Of a stretch of DNA of 64,000 bases, positions 34,054 through 44,462 are shown piece by piece. The DNA lies in the NCBI GenBank assembly GCA_024398615.1, contig JAKSIU010000012.1, forward strand, positions 1 through 64,000, read 5' to 3'. This stretch comes from Bacteroidaceae bacterium. Lineage in GTDB: Bacteria > Bacteroidota > Bacteroidia > Bacteroidales > Bacteroidaceae. Position 1 is the first letter of the stretch. Every line of letters begins with the position of its first letter. Made by a program: the position numbers and the translations under genes. Below the pieces are notes generated by a model. That model did not search any database. It had not been told where the DNA came from and worked only from the letters and a program-made list of their open reading frames with translations.

Positions 34054-35325
34054 ATGGAAATGCATAAGATCGATGTCCTGCTGGGTCTCCAGTGGGGTGA
34101 TGAGGGAAAAGGCAAGGTAGTGGATGTGCTGACACCGCGTTATGACGTTGTCGCTCGTTTTCAGGGCGGTCCGAACGCCGGTCATACCTTGATTTTCGAT
34201 GACAGGAAGTTTGTACTCAAATCCATCCCTTCGGGCGTGTTTCAGGGTAACAAGCAGAATATCATTGGAAACGGAATGGTAATAGACGCTGCTCTTTTCA
34301 AGGCCGAGGCCCAGTCCCTTGAGGAAGCAGGCATCAATCTCAAGGACCGTCTGCTCATTTCCAAGAAGGCTCATCTTATCCTGCCTACACACCGTCTGTT
34401 GGACAGCGCCATTGAGGCATCAAAGGGTTCCGGCAAGGTAGGTACTACGGGCAGGGGCATCGGACCTACTTATACTGACAAGGTGGCTCGCACGGGCGTT
34501 CGCATGGGCGATATCCTGCGTCCTGACTTTGAGGAACGCTATGCTGCAGCCAAGGCTGCCCATGAGCGCACTCTGAAGAGTCTGAACTATGAATACGATC
34601 TGGCTCCGCTTGAAGCTGCATGGCGTGATGGCATCGAGTACCTGAAACAGTTCCAGTTCATTGACAGCGAACATTTCGTGTCCAATATCCTGCGTGAAGG
34701 CAAGACCGTTCTCTGTGAAGGTGCACAGGGTACCATGCTGGATATCGATTTCGGCTCATACCCGTTCGTGACCTCCTCAAATACCATCTGTGCGGGTGCA
34801 TGCACCGGTCTTGGCGTGGCTCCCAGCAGTATAGGACGCGTTTATGGAATCATGAAGGCCTATTGTACACGTGTAGGCAGCGGTCCTTTCCCGACAGAAC
34901 TGTTCGATGCCGATGGAGAGGCTCTCTCAGACCGCGGTCATGAATTCGGAGCAGTTACCGGCCGTCGTCGTCGTTGCGGTTGGGTGGATCTTGTCGCTTT
35001 GCGCTATTCCGTACGTCTTAATGGTGTGACAGACCTTATACTCATGAAGAGCGATGTCCTGGACACATTCGACACCATCAAGGCCTGTGTGGCTTACCAG
35101 CTGCCCGATGGTACCAGAACTGACGAATTCCCGTTTGACTGCGAGGGTGTCACTCCGATCTATGAGGAACTTCCAGGCTGGAAGACAGACCTGACAGCAG
35201 TTCATTGTGAAGATGAATTCCCCGAAGAGTTCAACAACTACATCTCCTTTATTGAGGAATATCTTGAGACTCCTGTTTCAATCGTGTCAGTCGGTCCTGA
35301 CCGCAATCAGACAATAATCCGTTAA
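34054..35325 (+). CDS. purA: Adenylosuccinate synthetase
   Basis: 423 residues. QWGDEGKGK at the N terminus is the GTP-binding loop with the catalytic Asp; GPNAGHT and GTTGRGIGPTY, and the C-terminal GRRRRCGWVD segment are characteristic. It makes adenylosuccinate from IMP and aspartate in AMP synthesis. It starts 6 bp after the Fur-family gene and ends 3 bp before the zinc peptidase gene. ATG 34060 is an alternative start. Confidence 0.98.
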   Translation: MEMHKIDVLLGLQWGDEGKGKVVDVLTPRYDVVARFQGGPNAGHTLIFDDRKFVLKSIPSGVFQGNKQNIIGNGMVIDAALFKAEAQSLEEAGINLKDRLLISKKAHLILPTHRLLDSAIEASKGSGKVGTTGRGIGPTYTDKVARTGVRMGDILRPDFEERYAAAKAAHERTLKSLNYEYDLAPLEAAWRDGIEYLKQFQFIDSEHFVSNILREGKTVLCEGAQGTMLDIDFGSYPFVTSSNTICAGACTGLGVAPSSIGRVYGIMKAYCTRVGSGPFPTELFDADGEALSDRGHEFGAVTGRRRRCGWVDLVALRYSVRLNGVTDLILMKSDVLDTFDTIKACVAYQLPDGTRTDEFPFDCEGVTPIYEELPGWKTDLTAVHCEDEFPEEFNNYISFIEEYLETPVSIVSVGPDRNQTIIR

Positions 35326-35328
35326 TAT

Positions 35329-36006
35329 ATGTATTGGATTCTTTTCATAGCAATAGCCATAGCGAGCTGGGCTGTCCAGAAAAATCTGGAAAGCAAGTTC
35401 GCCAAGTATTCCAAAGTCCTTGCCCCGATGGGCATGACAGGGGCCGAGGCTGCACGTCGTATGCTTCAGGAGCATGGAATCAGTGATGTGAAGATTACCT
35501 GTATTGAGGGTCGGCTTACCGATCATTACAATCCTCAGGACAATACAGTCAATCTTAGCCGTGATGTCTATTATGGCAACAGCATGACCAGCGTGGCAGT
35601 TGCAGCACATGAGTGCGGACACGCTGTCCAGCATGCCGCCCAGTATGCTCCTGTCAAAATGCGTTCAGCCCTTGTTCCTGTGGTTCAGTTCTCGTCCAGG
35701 GTCGTGACCTGGGTGCTTCTGGCAGGCATGCTGCTTATTCAGGCATTCCCGGGCGTCATGCTGGCAGGCATTATCCTGTTTGCAATGACCACACTGTTCA
35801 GTTTCGTGACTCTGCCCGTTGAGGTCGATGCCAGCCGCCGTGCTCTTGCATGGATGAAGGAATCAGGCATGACAGTAACCCGCCAGGAGCAGGAACCTGC
35901 CCGCGAGTCCCTGAAGGCCGCAGCTTATACCTATGTCATAGCTGCCCTCAGTTCTCTCGGCACACTTATCTATTACGTAATGATTTTCCTTTCAAGAAGA
36001 AACTGA
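35329..36006 (+). CDS. Membrane zinc metallopeptidase (PF04298, YugP-like)
   Basis: 225 residues. An N-terminal membrane helix (1-16), the zinc motif HECGH (94-98) in [13 protein letters not shown], two further hydrophobic segments (about 122-155) and a last one (about 197-220). This is the integral-membrane neutral zinc peptidase family, with no well-defined substrate. It lies between purA (3 bp) and hisS (4 bp), a tight housekeeping run. Confidence 0.92.
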   Translation: MYWILFIAIAIASWAVQKNLESKFAKYSKVLAPMGMTGAEAARRMLQEHGISDVKITCIEGRLTDHYNPQDNTVNLSRDVYYGNSMTSVAVAAHECGHAVQHAAQYAPVKMRSALVPVVQFSSRVVTWVLLAGMLLIQAFPGVMLAGIILFAMTTLFSFVTLPVEVDASRRALAWMKESGMTVTRQEQEPARESLKAAAYTYVIAALSSLGTLIYYVMIFLSRRN

Positions 36007-36010
36007 CCAT

Positions 36011-37372
36011 ATGGCAATGAAACCCTCCATACCAAAGGGAACGCGTGATTTCTCACCGGTTGAGATGTCACGCCGCAACTATATATTCGATACCATACGC
36101 AGCGTGTTCGGCCTGTTCGGCTACCGCCAGATTGAGACTCCGTCAATGGAGAATCTCTCAACCCTTATGGGCAAGTACGGTGAAGAAGGTGACAAGCTGC
36201 TTTTCAAGATACAGAACTCGGGTGACTACATGAGTGGCCTTACTGATGAGGAGCTCCTGTCACGCAACAGTCTGCATCTGGCTTCAAAGTTCTGTGAAAA
36301 GGGGCTCCGGTATGATCTTACCGTCCCGTTCGCACGTTTTGTGGTCATGCACCGCGAGGAACTGCAGTTCCCGTTCAAACGTTTTCAGATACAGCCGGTG
36401 TGGCGTGCCGACCGTCCTCAGAAGGGGCGTTACCGCGAATTCTATCAGTGTGATGCCGATGTCGTAGGCAGCGATTCCCTGCTCTATGAGATTGAACTTG
36501 TCCAGATGATGGATATGGTGTTCAGCCGTTTCGGCATCCGTGTGGCAATAAAGCTCAACAACCGCAAGATTCTTGCCGGAATTGCCGAAGCCATAGGCCA
36601 GGCCGACAAGATGGTTGACATTACGGTGGCTATTGACAAGCTGGACAAGATAGGTCTGGATGGCGTCAACGCTGAACTTGCAGACAAGGGACTGCCGCAG
36701 GAGGCAATTGACAAACTGCAGCCCATTATCAGACTTGAAGGTTCCAATTCCCAGAAACTGGATACAATTGAAAAAGTACTGTCCGGCAGTGAGACCGGTC
36801 TGAAGGGTGTTGAGGAATGCCGGTTCATCCTGGATGGAGCGGAGAAGCTTGGAATGAAGAACAGGTTGGAACTTGATCTGACCCTGGCTCGTGGATTGAA
36901 CTACTATACTGGTGCCATTTTTGAAGTCAAGGCACTTGACGTGGAGATAGGTTCCATAAGTGGCGGCGGCCGTTATGACAACCTTACCGGAATATTCGGA
37001 ATGCCGGGCGTGAGCGGTGTAGGCATCTCATTCGGTGCTGACCGTATCTATGATGTCCTGAACCAGCTGGACCTTTATCCCAAGGAGACAGAAGGAGGTG
37101 TGAAGATACTTTTCCTGAATCTTGGAAAGGACGAGGCCGCGTTCTCCATGTCGGCGGTAATGGAACTGCGCAGGGAAGGCATTGCTGCAGAACTTTATCC
37201 CGATGAGGCAAAGATGAAGAAGCAGATGTCATACGCAAATGCGGGCAATGTTCCGTTCGTCGGCATTGTGGGCAGCAATGAACTTGCGGAAGGCAAGGTA
37301 ACGGTCAAGAACATGGAAACCGGCGAACAGAATCTGCTTGCCATTCCCGAATTGAAGGAACTGTTAGGTTAA
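36011..37372 (+). CDS. hisS: Histidyl-tRNA synthetase
   Basis: 453 residues. Class-II motifs are visible: [12 protein letters not shown] (motif with the catalytic Arg), [20 protein letters not shown] (motif 2), and [10 protein letters not shown] with GGGRYDNL (histidine-binding and motif 3). The C-terminal anticodon domain starts near 360. It charges tRNA-His. ATG 36011 and 36017 are both possible starts. It lies 3 bp before ruvB. Confidence 0.98.
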   Translation: MAMKPSIPKGTRDFSPVEMSRRNYIFDTIRSVFGLFGYRQIETPSMENLSTLMGKYGEEGDKLLFKIQNSGDYMSGLTDEELLSRNSLHLASKFCEKGLRYDLTVPFARFVVMHREELQFPFKRFQIQPVWRADRPQKGRYREFYQCDADVVGSDSLLYEIELVQMMDMVFSRFGIRVAIKLNNRKILAGIAEAIGQADKMVDITVAIDKLDKIGLDGVNAELADKGLPQEAIDKLQPIIRLEGSNSQKLDTIEKVLSGSETGLKGVEECRFILDGAEKLGMKNRLELDLTLARGLNYYTGAIFEVKALDVEIGSISGGGRYDNLTGIFGMPGVSGVGISFGADRIYDVLNQLDLYPKETEGGVKILFLNLGKDEAAFSMSAVMELRREGIAAELYPDEAKMKKQMSYANAGNVPFVGIVGSNELAEGKVTVKNMETGEQNLLAIPELKELLG

Positions 37373-37375
37373 CCG

Positions 37376-38404
37376 ATGGACAGCGAGTTTGACATAAGAC
37401 AGCAGCAGTTCAACCAGTCGGACCGGGAACTGGACAATGCCCTGAGACCTCTCAGGTTCAGTGACTTTTCCGGTCAGACAAAGATTGTCGACAACCTGCG
37501 TGTTTTTGTCCAGGCAGCCCGTCAGCGCGGCGAATCGCTTGACCATACCCTTCTTCACGGACCTCCTGGACTTGGCAAGACCACACTGAGCAATATCATA
37601 GCCAACGAACTTGGCGTGGGCTTCAAGCTCACTTCCGGTCCTGTCCTGGACAAGCCGGGCGATCTGGCCGGAATCCTGACATCGCTTGAACCCAAGGATG
37701 TCCTGTTCATTGATGAGATTCACCGTCTGTCGCCTGTTGTCGAAGAGTACCTCTATTCGGCAATGGAGGATTACAGGATAGACATCATGATAGACAAGGG
37801 TCCGTCGGCCCGAAGCATTCAGATTGACCTGAATCCGTTCACCCTGATAGGTGCCACTACACGCAGCGGCCTGCTCACGGCACCTTTGCGCGCACGTTTC
37901 GGCATAAACATGCATCTGGAATATTATGATGCCGCCACACTTGAGAAAATTGTACTTCGCAGTGCAGGTATCCTTGGCATTCCTTGTGACAGGGATGCGG
38001 CGGCCGAGATTGCAGGGCGCAGCCGTGGAACGCCGCGTATTGCCAATGCCCTTCTGCGCCGTGTGCGTGATTTTGCACAGGTCAAGGGTTCCGGACGCAT
38101 CACTCTTGACATTGCCAACATAGCCCTGGAAGCCCTTAACATTGACAAGTACGGACTCGATGAGATTGACAACCGGATCCTGTGTACCATAATTGACAAG
38201 TTTGGTGGCGGCCCCGTGGGGCTTGGAACCATAGCGACCGCCCTTGGTGAGGACAGCGGCACGCTCGAGGATGTCTATGAGCCGTTCCTCATTCAGGAGG
38301 GCTTTCTGAAGCGTACTCCGCGAGGCCGTGAAGTGACGGACCTTGCCTATCGGCATCTGGGACGTTCCCGTTACAAATCCAACATACCTGACCTGTTCGA
38401 CTGA
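37376..38404 (+). CDS. ruvB: Holliday junction branch-migration ATPase RuvB
   Basis: 342 residues. Walker [11 protein letters not shown] (61-70), Walker B FIDEIH (111-116), sensor region [18 protein letters not shown], and the C-terminal winged helix with [19 protein letters not shown]. It is the hexameric motor of RuvAB. It ends 48 bp before the macroglobulin gene. A long minus-strand open frame across this gene is a shadow. Confidence 0.98.
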   Translation: MDSEFDIRQQQFNQSDRELDNALRPLRFSDFSGQTKIVDNLRVFVQAARQRGESLDHTLLHGPPGLGKTTLSNIIANELGVGFKLTSGPVLDKPGDLAGILTSLEPKDVLFIDEIHRLSPVVEEYLYSAMEDYRIDIMIDKGPSARSIQIDLNPFTLIGATTRSGLLTAPLRARFGINMHLEYYDAATLEKIVLRSAGILGIPCDRDAAAEIAGRSRGTPRIANALLRRVRDFAQVKGSGRITLDIANIALEALNIDKYGLDEIDNRILCTIIDKFGGGPVGLGTIATALGEDSGTLEDVYEPFLIQEGFLKRTPRGREVTDLAYRHLGRSRYKSNIPDLFD

Positions 38405-38452
38405 CAAAGACGGACAGGTCTTGGGCTTTATTAATGAATATCCCGAACTTTT

Positions 38453-41400
38453 ATGAAGCGAATTTGCAGATACCTGATTCTGATGACCATTATGACACTG
38501 ACTTCAATTACCGCCAGCGCTGACAAGTATGACCGTGCCTGGAAACAGGTGGACAAGGATATTGCCCAGGATCTGCCTGAAAGTGCAGCAGAGAAAGTAA
38601 ATGACATCTTTGATATGGCCGCACGCGACCATGACTCCAAACAGTTGCTCAAGAGCGCGGTATATATCTCACAGATTGAGGCCATGATGGTTGGTGACAA
38701 CCTGACCAGTTCGATTGAACTGTTCCAGGGTCTCATGCCGAAGCTGGGTCAGAAGGAATACAAGGCAATCTGTCATGCGTTTCTGGCCAAGGCATACCTG
38801 CAGTACTGGAACGGACACCGTTACAGGATTCAGTACAATCTGCCGCAGGACACTCCCGATGTGCCGTTGGACAAGTGGACCGCCAGTCAGCTCTGCGATA
38901 CGGTGATGGAGCATCTGCGTCTTTCAATCGATATGGCCGGTGATGCCCGCAGCCAGTGGTTTGAGGATTTCTTCCCGGACGGCAACAAGGAGGGTATGAG
39001 ACTGCGTCCTACACTGACCGATCTCCTTTTTGACAATGCCGTGACCGAGATTTCCGGCCAGCGTCTCAATAAGGCGAAGCGCAGTCTGCTTGAAGACAGG
39101 AGGCTGTACGGTTCGGCCAGGGATTTTGTGGCTGCGACTGACGGCATCAGTTCCAACGATGCGGATCTGTGGAGCCTGTACGTCCTTAACCGTATGACAT
39201 CGCGTCATCTTGATTCAAAGGCCGATCTGCGTTCCACCATTGACAGCCGCCGTATGGATGTTCTGGCCCAGCTTCTGGACTCAAATGGCAGGAATGAGTG
39301 GAGTGAAACGGATTCAATATGGGTTGATGGGATGATCCGTCTTGCCGAAAGTTATGGAAAGAAGGTCAGCTTTGCCGGCATATTCCTCAGCAAGGCAGCT
39401 CAGAAGATATGGGATGACAGATTCTCAATGACCGATGAGCAGGAAATACGCAACGTCTCTCTTGCACGTGACCTCTGCCGCAGGGCAATGAAGGTGTGGC
39501 CCAAGAGCGAAGGTGCATACAACTGTACCGGAATACTGAATGATATAGAGAGTAAGGATGTCGAACTGTTCCTGCATGGTGACCTTATGGCTGGAGGTGC
39601 CAATCTTGCGCATTTCAAGTACAGGAATGTGGGCACGGTTCATTTCCGTGCCATCGAAGTGGCGGGTGAACTCAAGGATATGAATACAACCTCGGTTCTT
39701 GACCAGCTGGCCAGGTGTCAGGTGGCATCGGAATGGAAGAACGTAATGGGAGCCACATCGGATTACGTGAGTCATGCTGGAGTGACCCGCATTCCGCCGC
39801 TCATGCAGGGAGCGTACTACATTGTGGCTTCGACCGGTTCCAACTTTGGAGCGCGGGATGTCATTTCGTATGCCTTCTGCCAGTGCCGTGCGCTGGAGTT
39901 CGTCCAGATGGGAGACGGCAAGGGCAGCATTGAAGGCTATTTCATCAACACTGTGACCGGAAAGCCTGTGCCTGATGTCAAATATACCCTTTGGCAGACC
40001 GATAACCGTGAGAACCAGGTGAAGATTGCCACATTCGGAGACGGTGATCCTGACGGTCATATTCTTATACACGGACTCAAGAGCGGCAGCTACAGCTTTG
40101 AAATGAGTCACGGAACGGACATGGGCAACACTCCTGTCAATGTGGGGTATGTAGGAGATGTTCCTCAACAGGGTGTCGTGAGACTGTATTCTGACCGTTA
40201 CAGCTATCGTCCGGGTGACAGCGTCCGTTTTGCCGCATTATATTACAGCAGTGAGGGATTCAGGGCCGGAAAGGTCATGAAGGGCGTTCCTGTCGAAATC
40301 AGATTCATGAATGCTTCCGGAAAGCGGATTTCCACCCTCGATCTGGTTACTGACAGCATGGGAATGGCAACAGGCTCTCTACGCATTCCGGCCGATGCCA
40401 TGCCGGGACAGTTCCACATATCGGCAGCTGCCGGTGAAAAAGGGGACCAGGTACGTTCCTCCAGGTCCGTCAATGTGGAAAATCTGAGTCTGCCAAAGTT
40501 TGAAGTAGAGTTCGATCCGTTTGATCAGCTTCGCTTCTTTGATAAGGAAATCACAGTAAGCGGAAGGGTGATGACCCAGACCGGACTTCCGGTTGGAGGT
40601 GCACAGGTGCAGTGGAGTCTGGACATGGACGGCAACAATGTGGATATTTTCAGGGTAAGGGCTTCAAACGGCAGAATCCGCATTGCGGGCGGACAGGTCA
40701 TCAGCGGAAACGACGGACGGTTCAGCATGTCTTTCATCGTGCCTGAGGATATGACTTACGGAAACGGTGAACCTGTCAGCCTGACTGTTCCGGTCCAGGT
40801 GACTGACCTGAACGGCGAAACGCGCCAGAATACCATATATATGATGCTGGGGCGGCCTTATCGGAATATAGTTCCCAGTCCCCTGAAAAGTGAATTATAC
40901 CCTGATGATGGTGACAGTATCAGTGTAAGGCTTACAGATGGCGGAAAGTCTGTGAAAGGCGATGTCAGGGTTCAGGTCTGGACTCTGGAGAATATAGCAT
41001 CGGGAATTGATCCTGGAATTCAAGGAAGTTTCAACGGCATTGATTCTGAAAAGCGTTTCCGCGAAGAACTGGCTGCAAGTGTAGGCAAGCAGGAACTGGC
41101 AGGTCAGTTCCCACGATATAATCTGGATTTTGAGGCGCAACCTGAAACAGCTCAGAAGGTGCTGGACAGAACGGTTACTGTGGGCAGAACCGCAGGAACT
41201 GTCGGACTGAAACTGGACAGGTCGGGCAGATACAGGATAAGCATGACATCGGAGCATGCTCATGATTATATCTATGACAGCGACTTCATGCTTGAGAGTG
41301 ACCGCGAGTGGGTTCCGCAGAACGGACTTATGTGGGCTGCACAGGAATCGGATGTCGTCAAGGTCGGTGATACGGCAGTCATCAGACTTGGCAACTGCTG

Positions 41401-44400
41401 GCCGGGATCGGTAATCCTCTGGTCAGTCATAGACCGTCTGGGCATGAACAGATACGGCACCATGGTGTCCGATGGCTGTCAGACGGTACTTGAAATCCCC
41501 GTCACCACCAGTCTTGAAGGCGGTTTCTGTGTGTATCTGTACTCTATGCTTGACAATATCACTGAATCACGGTGTCTGTATTTTGATGTTCCATACGCCA
41601 GTCATTCACTGGTGGGCGAGGTTGAAAATGCCGGTGACAATGTGAAGCCGGGTGACAGCATGGACTGGAAATTCAGTATCCGTGATAATGATGGAAATCC
41701 CGTGCATGCCCGTCTGCTGGTTGACATGTACGATTCATCGCTCGATGCGTTCGGTAGCAACCAGTGGACATTCCAGCCATGGGGACGCTATTATCCTCAT
41801 GTCGCTTATCAGTGGATCAGATACAGATATTCAACAATTTATGATCCAAGATACTGGAATGCCGGATCAAAGGTCAAGCCATATTCAGGCAAAGTCGCTC
41901 TGACCGGTGTACTGCTTGATCCGCTGAACATTGTCATGGGCAATGGATCCATGCCGATGGCTCTCAGGGAAAATGGTGCAATCATGACCAAGTCAACGGG
42001 TCTTGCCAGAGCTGTGGCCAAATCCTCTGATATGGCCAGTGGCTATTCAGCGGACAACGTTATTGAACTGAAAGAGGAGGAACCGGTAATGCTTGCCGAT
42101 GTTTCCATTATTGAAGTTCCGGCTGAAGTCGAAACTGTAAAGATGGAAAACCTGCGTTCGGACCTTGATCCTACAGGACTTTTCATCAGTCTGGATACTG
42201 ATTCGGACGGAATTGCCGCTGTCAGTTTCCCGGCACCGGAGCTGCTTACCAAATGGCATGTGCAGGCATTCGCATATACCGACAGCCTCAGCACTGTTGA
42301 TTTCAGATTTGACAGGACAACACGTAAGGAACTGATGATCGAACAGGCTGCCCCGCGCTTTGTGCGTCAGGGTGACCGCCTTGAGTTCACTTTCAAGATA
42401 ATGAACGCCACCGATTCCGACATTGATGTCAAGGCGCGTCTGGATTTGACAGACCCGGCAAGCGGAAAGGCCGTCAAAGCCATTCAGGGTGATGTGGCAT
42501 CGGCTTCAAAGACAGTAGGTGTTCCGGCCGGCGGCAGTACCATGGCAAGTTTCACCGTCCTTGTCCCTGCAGACGGGACGGAGGCGCTTGAATATACGCT
42601 CTCGGCCATCGGAGGCGGGCTTGAGGATGCCGTGCGTCAGACAATACCGGTGCTTTCGACAAGGACACTTGTCACAAAGTCCATTTCTCTGTTCAACAAC
42701 GGAAACGAAACGCGTTCCTTCAGATTTGCAGAACTTGAGAAGCCGCTTTCCGGCAAGACCGGTGACGAACGTGTCGTACTGGAATACAGTTCAACCCCCA
42801 TGTGGTACGCCATCCAGAGTCTGCCGGCTCTGATAAAGGCCGATGACCCCAGCTCGATTCGTCTGGTCCACAGCATTTTCGGTGCCGCATCGGCCCGGGA
42901 AATCATGAACCGTCATCCGGAAGTCAGGGAACAGGTGGAGAAGTGGGCTGCAATTCCTGCCAGCCAGTGGCAGACCAGGCTGGAGCAGAACGGGGACCTG
43001 GCAGCCGTGATGATTGGGGAGACTCCCTGGTACCGTCAGACGCAGAACGAAAAGGACCGTCTGCGTGCTCTTGGACAGGCATTGGATTCAGAGAAGCTCG
43101 GTGAAGAGCTTGCAAAGGCCGTTGAAAAGCTCATTGACATGCGTATGGTCGGCGGATGGCCCTGGATGGAGGGCATGAGCGCCGACATCCATTCCACACT
43201 CACCGTCCTGGATTGTCTTGGCCGTCTGCGTGAGAACGGTGCAATTGAATTCGATAACCGTCTGACAAACTGTGTGAGCGAGGCCCTGACCTGGACCGAT
43301 TCATACTTCGACAGGTTCTACAGTGACAGGGAGAAGCCTCAGGAACTGGGTGCGCTTGAGCTGTCATACCTGCTTGTCATAAACCGTTTCAATGACATTA
43401 TGTATTTTGGCAAGCGTACTGACATCCATAAGTTCTACAGAGACCTTGCCGTAAAACAGGATACCCGCAATCTGAGCCTGATGGAGAGGGCACAGCTGTC
43501 GCTTCTCCTGTCAGAAACCGATGGCGCTCAGGCAGAGCATGTCGTGCAGACCATGCTCGAGCGTTCTGTCCTTGAAGATGAAATGGGACGTTACTGGAGG
43601 GATAACAAGTCAGGTTACCGCTGGCAGGACGCTCCAATAGAGTCACAGTCGCTGGCCATCGAGGCACTGCTTGCCACCGGTCATGACAAGGAGGCTGGCG
43701 AGTGTGCGCGCTGGCTTCTCAAGCAGCGTCAGACCGGCGATTGGGGAACATCGCCTGCCACCACACATGCCGTAGTGGCACTGCTGGCCGCAGCCGGCGG
43801 AAAGGTCCAGGCAGGGAAAGACGTTACCGTCAGCCTGGGTCAGAAGAGATATGAGGCCTCAAAGAACAGCGATCTGAACGGCTACATGAAGGTTGAGATA
43901 CCGGGTCGTGCCACGGCATCAATGGCCAATGTCAAGGTTGAGAGCAAGTCCGATGCAGTGAGCTGGGGCGCTGTCTACTACCAGTATACCGATGAACTGT
44001 CGGCCGTTGAGGCCAGTGCGAACGGTTTGACGCTTGAGCGGAGCATGTGGCGTGTTGACCGCGGAGCCGATACGGACCGTCTTCAGGACATTGCCGCAGG
44101 TGCTGCCCTGCAGGTCGGTGACAGAATCAGGATACGTCTCAGAGTCACTGCTGACCGTGCCATGGAATATGTGCAGCTCAGGGATATGTGGGCTGCAGGT
44201 TTCGAGCCTTCAGACACTCGTGCAGGCCGTACATACGGACTGCCGTATGCTGCATACAAGGCTCCTGGCAATTCCTGCACGGATTTCTACTTTGACCGTC
44301 TGGAGAAGGGTACTTTTGAGATAGAATATGATATGTTTGTGCAGAAACCCGGAACCTTCCAGGCAGGAAGGGCAACCATCCAGTGCCTCTATTCACCTGA

Positions 44401-44446
44401 CATGCGTTCGGGGACTGCAGCTCAGACAGTGACAGTTGACAAATGA
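38453..44446 (+). CDS. Giant alpha-2-macroglobulin family protein, thioester motif not found
   Basis: 1997 residues. Signal peptide 1-23 (ends TASA). The first 370 residues are helical and TPR-like. About 490-540 resembles a carboxypeptidase-regulatory beta domain (GYFINTVTGKPVPDV). MG2 follows at about 575-680 (LYSDRYSYRPGDSVRFAALYY), further MG domains to 1200, and the A2M core at about 1240-1340 (FPAPELLTKWHVQAFAY). After WYAIQSLPAL (about 1449-1458), where family members carry C-x-E-Q, this protein reads IKADDPSSIRLVHSIF. A helical thioester-type domain continues (GGWPWMEG), and a C-terminal receptor-like domain ends it. Family role: envelope protease trap; this one would act without covalent coupling. 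It begins 48 bp after ruvB and may open a new unit with the SpmA/SpmB gene. Confidence 0.9.
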   Translation: MKRICRYLILMTIMTLTSITASADKYDRAWKQVDKDIAQDLPESAAEKVNDIFDMAARDHDSKQLLKSAVYISQIEAMMVGDNLTSSIELFQGLMPKLGQKEYKAICHAFLAKAYLQYWNGHRYRIQYNLPQDTPDVPLDKWTASQLCDTVMEHLRLSIDMAGDARSQWFEDFFPDGNKEGMRLRPTLTDLLFDNAVTEISGQRLNKAKRSLLEDRRLYGSARDFVAATDGISSNDADLWSLYVLNRMTSRHLDSKADLRSTIDSRRMDVLAQLLDSNGRNEWSETDSIWVDGMIRLAESYGKKVSFAGIFLSKAAQKIWDDRFSMTDEQEIRNVSLARDLCRRAMKVWPKSEGAYNCTGILNDIESKDVELFLHGDLMAGGANLAHFKYRNVGTVHFRAIEVAGELKDMNTTSVLDQLARCQVASEWKNVMGATSDYVSHAGVTRIPPLMQGAYYIVASTGSNFGARDVISYAFCQCRALEFVQMGDGKGSIEGYFINTVTGKPVPDVKYTLWQTDNRENQVKIATFGDGDPDGHILIHGLKSGSYSFEMSHGTDMGNTPVNVGYVGDVPQQGVVRLYSDRYSYRPGDSVRFAALYYSSEGFRAGKVMKGVPVEIRFMNASGKRISTLDLVTDSMGMATGSLRIPADAMPGQFHISAAAGEKGDQVRSSRSVNVENLSLPKFEVEFDPFDQLRFFDKEITVSGRVMTQTGLPVGGAQVQWSLDMDGNNVDIFRVRASNGRIRIAGGQVISGNDGRFSMSFIVPEDMTYGNGEPVSLTVPVQVTDLNGETRQNTIYMMLGRPYRNIVPSPLKSELYPDDGDSISVRLTDGGKSVKGDVRVQVWTLENIASGIDPGIQGSFNGIDSEKRFREELAASVGKQELAGQFPRYNLDFEAQPETAQKVLDRTVTVGRTAGTVGLKLDRSGRYRISMTSEHAHDYIYDSDFMLESDREWVPQNGLMWAAQESDVVKVGDTAVIRLGNCWPGSVILWSVIDRLGMNRYGTMVSDGCQTVLEIPVTTSLEGGFCVYLYSMLDNITESRCLYFDVPYASHSLVGEVENAGDNVKPGDSMDWKFSIRDNDGNPVHARLLVDMYDSSLDAFGSNQWTFQPWGRYYPHVAYQWIRYRYSTIYDPRYWNAGSKVKPYSGKVALTGVLLDPLNIVMGNGSMPMALRENGAIMTKSTGLARAVAKSSDMASGYSADNVIELKEEEPVMLADVSIIEVPAEVETVKMENLRSDLDPTGLFISLDTDSDGIAAVSFPAPELLTKWHVQAFAYTDSLSTVDFRFDRTTRKELMIEQAAPRFVRQGDRLEFTFKIMNATDSDIDVKARLDLTDPASGKAVKAIQGDVASASKTVGVPAGGSTMASFTVLVPADGTEALEYTLSAIGGGLEDAVRQTIPVLSTRTLVTKSISLFNNGNETRSFRFAELEKPLSGKTGDERVVLEYSSTPMWYAIQSLPALIKADDPSSIRLVHSIFGAASAREIMNRHPEVREQVEKWAAIPASQWQTRLEQNGDLAAVMIGETPWYRQTQNEKDRLRALGQALDSEKLGEELAKAVEKLIDMRMVGGWPWMEGMSADIHSTLTVLDCLGRLRENGAIEFDNRLTNCVSEALTWTDSYFDRFYSDREKPQELGALELSYLLVINRFNDIMYFGKRTDIHKFYRDLAVKQDTRNLSLMERAQLSLLLSETDGAQAEHVVQTMLERSVLEDEMGRYWRDNKSGYRWQDAPIESQSLAIEALLATGHDKEAGECARWLLKQRQTGDWGTSPATTHAVVALLAAAGGKVQAGKDVTVSLGQKRYEASKNSDLNGYMKVEIPGRATASMANVKVESKSDAVSWGAVYYQYTDELSAVEASANGLTLERSMWRVDRGADTDRLQDIAAGAALQVGDRIRIRLRVTADRAMEYVQLRDMWAAGFEPSDTRAGRTYGLPYAAYKAPGNSCTDFYFDRLEKGTFEIEYDMFVQKPGTFQAGRATIQCLYSPDMRSGTAAQTVTVDK

Positions 44447-44462
44447 CATGTAACTTGAGATT

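Noticed and set aside
37364..38407. 347-codon minus-strand frame across ruvB
   Set aside because: It is fully opposite ruvB, whose protein has all motifs, and its translation shows no family and has no start context.
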